DNA of 64,000 nucleotides. It comes from Gelatoporia subvermispora B (taxonomy: Eukaryota > Basidiomycota > Agaricomycetes > Polyporales > Gelatoporiaceae). The stretch spans positions 781,430 through 845,429 of the forward strand of contig KB445805.1 of NCBI GenBank assembly GCA_000320605.2, read 5' to 3'. The notes under the pieces were generated by a model. The model had not been told where the DNA came from. It worked only from the letters and a program-made list of their open reading frames with translations, and ran no database searches. The position numbers and the translations under genes were made by a program. Shown here piece after piece: positions 59,884 through 64,000 of the stretch (position 1 is the stretch's first letter; each line of letters opens with the position of its first letter).

Positions 59884-59919
59884 CTGGGGCCTTACCTAAT
59901 AGGGAGCTGCCCGGGTCCT
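59884..59919 (-). repeat. Right terminal inverted repeat
   Basis: Partner of 54080-54115; the outer 18 bp and inner 13 bp are identical. Confidence 0.93.
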
Positions 59920-59927
59920 TCCTACCC
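59920..59927. other. Target-site duplication, right copy (tcctaccc)
   Basis: Exact copy of 54072-54079. Confidence 0.92.
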
Positions 59928-60970
59928 TTCGCTCGCACATAAATTACCCCTCTCAAGAAGTCCGATACCATCTCCGGATTGATGCCGCATTTTAGGGTTC
60001 ACAAACCAAACACCATGATGTTGTCAGACACGCTTCATTCCATGAAGTTGACGTTCACATCTTTGTGACCGAGCACAAGTGATTGCAGCATTGTAATGTT
60101 GTTCTCCTCCATTTCTCCATGATGAAATTGGTTCCAAAATCTCCGTCAGACCATATCCGTAATGTATATTTGCTCTTCTAGGATGATTAATGTCAAAGGC
60201 TTCGTGGAAGACACATCCTACGAGAGCATCTGTCCCATCCGATGCATGGATTGATCACTTTGAGAGCGAGCAAGGTTATTGCCGTCTTGCGGCGCTTCTC
60301 TAGTGGCCGATTAAATTCGCAAATCGCCCCTGGATCGCTTTCGGCTATTCCCGGAGCATCTCGAGTCGACGTGAGAAAATGCGAGCTAATGGTCTCCTCC
60401 ATCGATCGAGCTAACTACATATCCCTGCGGTCCCTGGATTTCCACATGTATTCAGGCGAGCGTCGCAGAAACTCAACGTCATTAATGTACTCGGTGCACA
60501 CGGTGAATACTAGCGTTATGAATGGCCAACCCTGCCAACTGAATTCGTGTTGCGCCAGGTAGGCGTTGAAGATCCCTCTGATCGCCTGTCGTTCGGAGCT
60601 GAGTCTACTCGAGGATTTCTTTACCGCTAATTACGACATCTCAGGTGGTCTCACAATTGAGCAGCTGAGACGAGCTTTATCATGGGTTTGTCAGTCCAAG
60701 GCGAGCTCTCCTGAACAAAATACAAGAACGTCGCACATTGTACGTGACACAGCGATACAGATTTCTGTTATCTAGACAATGGCACACCATCAAGGCAAGT
60801 GCGTCGATACAACAGTCCGGGATGAAGGATATAAACATGACACGATGATGACAGATCACGTCTTGGAGAGAACTGGGCCGACATAGCACGCATGCGGCAT
60901 GTTTGACTACTCCACCTATTCATGCCGCCGTGGAGTCTCCACGGATTGCTTCAGGTTGGTACTTAGGGCT
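59928..60970. other. Intergenic, transposon to gene H
   Basis: 59928-60777 has no recognised gene. From about 60778 the sequence is the inverted partner of the 3' flank of G. Confidence 0.5.
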
Positions 60971-62379
60971 TTAACGTGACTTCGGGGGTCTGCCGAGTCG
61001 CTTCATCTCCCGTACTGTCTGACAAACTATCCCTCTAGCCTGGCAATTCCTGCAGAAGAAAGTGGTGTTTTTAGTGGGATGATCAAAGCAAATAAACAGG
61101 AAAGGATGTAAACAGAAGACGGGTGCTGAGGTGCGTGTCTCATGCACCTGCCATTGTGTTTCAGGAGCGAACTCACTTACAAGCATGTGTGCGACCAGTC
61201 TCTGATGCATGCAGTCTTCAGCTCCTTGCATCTATCGCAGGCCCTCTTGAACAGGACAGCGATGAGGTTGCTATCCTCAAAATGGTCAATTGCACAGCTG
61301 ATCCAGATTTCCAGCCATTCCAGCCACTCGTGGCCAGTGCTCGGCTCCACGGGTCGTGCACCCTCATCCCAGCCGATCTTCTCCAGGAAGGTGACGGCGT
61401 TCTCCACCTTTACCTTGCCTATGTAGCAGATCTCATCAGCCCTCGGAATCGTGGGTATCGACACGAGAGCAACACACCGAGTGCTTTCCCACGAAACCTC
61501 ACCTCAATCTTGATCCCTTCATCCTTACACTGCTGCACTGTTGGGTGCAGTAGAAGCGAGGGTGCTGGTGCGGTATGCCTCAGTCCGACTCCAATCGACG
61601 CCGATCAATGATAGGACATACCCTGAGCCATTGCGGGGGGAGTTGCAGGCTTGGTCGACGTCGACGCCGGCTCATGACTTAACCCTGATGCCGAAGATGA
61701 AGGCATATAACGTACTACAAGGTACGTGTCATGATCAGAGTATGTTGAAGATCGGGAGACGATCCGCTGTACCTTTGCCCCCTTGCGGCAAGGCCGCGTA
61801 CATCCAGCCAATCATTGGCTGTGCGAAGGTGTACCCAACATTGCCATCAGGGCTCGCTTGGGCATATCCCTCGTACGAGCTAGAGATTGACTGGCTGGAT
61901 ACGTGGTGCCGTTGTTGTGGCTCGTCAACAGGAGGCACCCCTGCGATCATAGACTAGAAAAGGGCTTCAGTGGGCTTGCGCTACCAATGATGTCGCAAAT
62001 GTTACTGACCCCATCTGTTGTTGAGGCGAACAATTGCTCGTGTTCTTGGATGGGGGCATTTGACTTTGTGACACTGTTGGTACCGACGTGGTCCCAACTC
62101 CGATCATGACCGAGCGGCGGCGTATATACGCCCACCGCATCAGTACCGTGCAGTGGGTCACCACTGCTATGCTGGAATGCCGGTGAACGCTGCTAGTAAT
62201 CGCGATATGGTGGTCGTGGAGTGCGCGAGGAACACATGAAGCTCGAGTCAGCAGATGCCGCTCGAGCTCGTTATGTGAAGACTCACCGTCGCAGCAGCCA
62301 AAGCTGCAGAGGATTCGTCCGGCCCGAACATTTCCTCGTAAGAGGGGAAGTGGTAACTTCCCTGGCCGTACGACGGCAT
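60971..62379 (-). CDS. Zinc-cluster family member H (inverted copy of G)
   Basis: It is spliced exactly like gene G, in seven exons from 62379 (MPSYGQGSYHFPSYEEMF) to a TAA at 60973-60971, giving about 316 residues. Exon 2 carries SWDHVGTNSVTKSNAP. The pre-cluster segment is KVKVENAVTFLEKIG. The cluster has spacing 2-6-7-2-6 (CDRC, KTAC, TC-LN-C, IVC) and the tail KRLGRPPKSR. Compared with G it has scattered replacements and a C-terminus three residues shorter, but no lesion. The intron between Cys4 and Cys5 is conserved. It is likely functional and derived from G, or the reverse, through the inverted duplication. Confidence 0.8.
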
Positions 62380-62480
62380 TGTCAAGCAATAGAACGTCGA
62401 AATGCGGAAGTAGGTATGGAATGATCTTCGCTAACGCTGGGGAGAACTCAGGATGATAGAGACGTTCGTACTTTGCTGCT

Positions 62481-62488
62481 CTTAAATA
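62481..62488 (-). promoter_or_regulatory. TATA-like box of gene H (TATTTAAG on minus strand)
   Basis: It lies 109 bp before the ATG of H, matching the other members. Confidence 0.65.
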
Positions 62489-64000
62489 TTCCTCAGTCGT
62501 GGTCGCTGATGCGTGACTCGCCAGCGGAGGACCCTCCCACAATGCGTCCTACACGTTCATGTTCGCAGAACTCGACAGACAATCTTAGGTGGCCTGGACT
62601 CCGACATGCGGACGAACAACGGGGACCTCTGAACGGCGAACAATGGATCGCCATCTTCCAGTATCACTAGCCGGTCGGTGTCAATATAGAGCTTGTAGTG
62701 ATCTTAGCAGAATTTGGTAGTTCTGATCCAAGGTACCAGAAAATGAGCCGTAGCATGAGGATTGGGCACAGCACCGGCCACGACATCTAGTCGCCACAGC
62801 TTGCCATTGGTTGCGACATCGCAGTGCTCACTCTAACGCTTTGCGTAAAGGACATTTTGGGGTGGTGGATGTGGGAGACAAACGAACTTCAGATGGAATT
62901 ACGTGGTGTGACCTGCCTCTCAGGCCAATTCCTCAGATGTGCGGATTCGGTCATTTTGATAGATATAAAGATTCACTGTTACACTCCGATGATATTCTAG
63001 CGGAAAAATATCATGTATCGCAAGGTGAGGCCCGGGAGCAGCTATTCAGGCGGGGTCTGAATTTGATTTTCCCTCATTCCGTCGCAGTGGTTTCAAAATA
63101 GTTACACGCTATCGCAAGTAGATACAGTGAAAGTTGAGATATTTCGCCTAACGTCTCTTGCTTCAAATTTGATGGTCTGAATGATGATCCACTCCAATCC
63201 GCTACAATGTTCTCATCCGTGGCGCACGGTAATGAATAAGCATTTTTGCCTCGTGCGATGATCAGGGGTAGATTGGATTATAAAAATGTGCTCGCACCTC
63301 CAGCTGTTACCGACGGCAGATTGAACACTATGTACGTCGGATCCAATTCGACAGCGGTTCTTTTCAAGACTTGAAAACTCCTTTGGGCAATACTAACGTA
63401 TAGTTCGGGAAATGTACCGCAACACGAGACGTCCTGAGGTCTGGCTTCGACTAAGGGACCAGATGCGACGGCCATGGATTGGTCATTTATTTGTCAATGC
63501 ACATGATTCTGGTTTTCATATGGGAACAATCTATGAGAACACTTTGGATCGTGGACACCGTGCCACCGCTGCTTGTCGGGTATCGGAATGTGATCCTTGT
63601 ACAACAATCACGGCAGGCGGGCCACATTTCCCTGCAGGCATCAAGCACAGAGCGTGGAACGGGACAAATGCAGCAACAGTGCCAGTACTGGATGTGACCG
63701 GAAGATTCACCGAGGAATTTGGCCCGATCTGCGCGGCGCGCTCGGATGGTCCCGGGTGTAGTTCAACGCGCCAGAAGCGCCCGAGACTGCCAGCGAACGA
63801 CCGTCTGCGTATGTGTCTGGGCCTTCTCATCAGGCTCTGCAATGCCCTTGAGACACACCGCATGCGCATGGACCGAATGAAAGAAACTTTGACATGACTG
63901 GCAGTGGCACCCATAGAGAATATGCACAGTAAGCGCTCAGTCGCTCACGAAGACCTATGTTCAACTCCTCGCATCTTACTATATAGATCGTTCGATCGCA
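62489..64000. other. Upstream region of H, inverted copy of the G upstream region
   Basis: It corresponds in reverse to 19935-21408. No gene was recognised; open frames here mirror non-coding frames upstream of F and G. Confidence 0.55.

Larger units (their letters stand above)
54080..59919 (-). mobile_element. Complete 5.84-kb DNA transposon with 8-bp TSD and 36-bp TIRs
   Basis: The ends begin AGGACCCGGGCAGCTCCC and continue, after a variable 5-bp block, with GGTAAGGCCCCAG. The left end (54080-54115) and right end (59884-59919, inverted) agree at 33 of 36 positions and are flanked by an exact 8-bp duplication. One multi-exon gene on the minus strand fills most of the element and is free of stops after splicing. 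AAATATGC motifs lie inside both ends. Eight-bp duplications are made by hAT-, P- and Zisupton-like elements; the ends shown here do not let me name the superfamily. It looks recently inserted and potentially autonomous. Confidence 0.92.
60778..64000 (-). repeat. Right arm of large inverted repeat (open at window edge)
   Basis: Reverse-complement partner of 19935-23113, including all of gene H and its upstream region. Similarity is still present at the last base of the window, so the true extent is longer. Confidence 0.85.

Overview
The window looks like nuclear DNA of an agaricomycete, probably a polypore-type basidiomycete. Genes are dense in short introns (about 45-60 nt) with GT-AG ends and CTRAY-like branch sites. 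There are several micro-exons, housekeeping proteins of fungal type, and a lineage-specific tandem gene family. All gene models were spliced by eye; frames were checked exon by exon unless stated otherwise.

Region 1 (1-23.1 kb) is an accessory array of one gene family: small intron-rich proteins (about 270-320 residues, one longer) with a fungal Zn(II)2Cys6 binuclear cluster at the extreme C-terminus. The cluster is followed by a basic, AT-hook-like GRP tail. I call the members A (1295), B (5555), C (8268, two zinc clusters in tandem), D (12265), E1 (decayed, about 14.9-15.6 kb), E2 (15757, without zinc cluster), F (18349) and G (21517). A/B and F/G are direct segmental duplications. A ninth member, H (62379 to 60971, minus strand), lies in an inverted copy of the G unit at the right edge. 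Most members share a TATTTAAG/TATATAAG box 108-113 bp before the ATG.

Region 2 (24.4-53.4 kb) is a conserved housekeeping island. It holds the mitochondrial GTP/GDP carrier (ggc1, -), an MFS sugar transporter in about 26 exons including micro-exons of 5-18 nt (-), an aminopeptidase P-type M24 peptidase with a long disordered N-terminus (+), and the ribosome-biogenesis GTPase NOG1 (-). It continues with a divergent G-protein alpha subunit that lacks the catalytic switch II glutamine (+), a secreted or membrane hypothetical protein (+), an Ariadne-type RBR ubiquitin ligase (-), and lysyl-tRNA synthetase with a likely mitochondrial leader (+). The last two are divergently transcribed from a 234-bp gap.

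Region 3 (54,080-59,919) is an apparently intact 5.84-kb DNA transposon with 36-bp terminal inverted repeats (33/36 matching) and a perfect 8-bp target-site duplication, tcctaccc. It carries one eight-exon gene for a 1,610-residue protein. An N-terminal Ulp1-like cysteine protease domain is fused to cysteine-containing segments and a large transposase-like region with a candidate D-D-E triad.

Region 4 (60.8-64 kb) is the inverted arm containing H. The housekeeping island and the transposon are therefore bracketed by inverted copies of a zinc-cluster gene unit about 37.7 kb apart. No rRNA, tRNA or CRISPR array was recognised.
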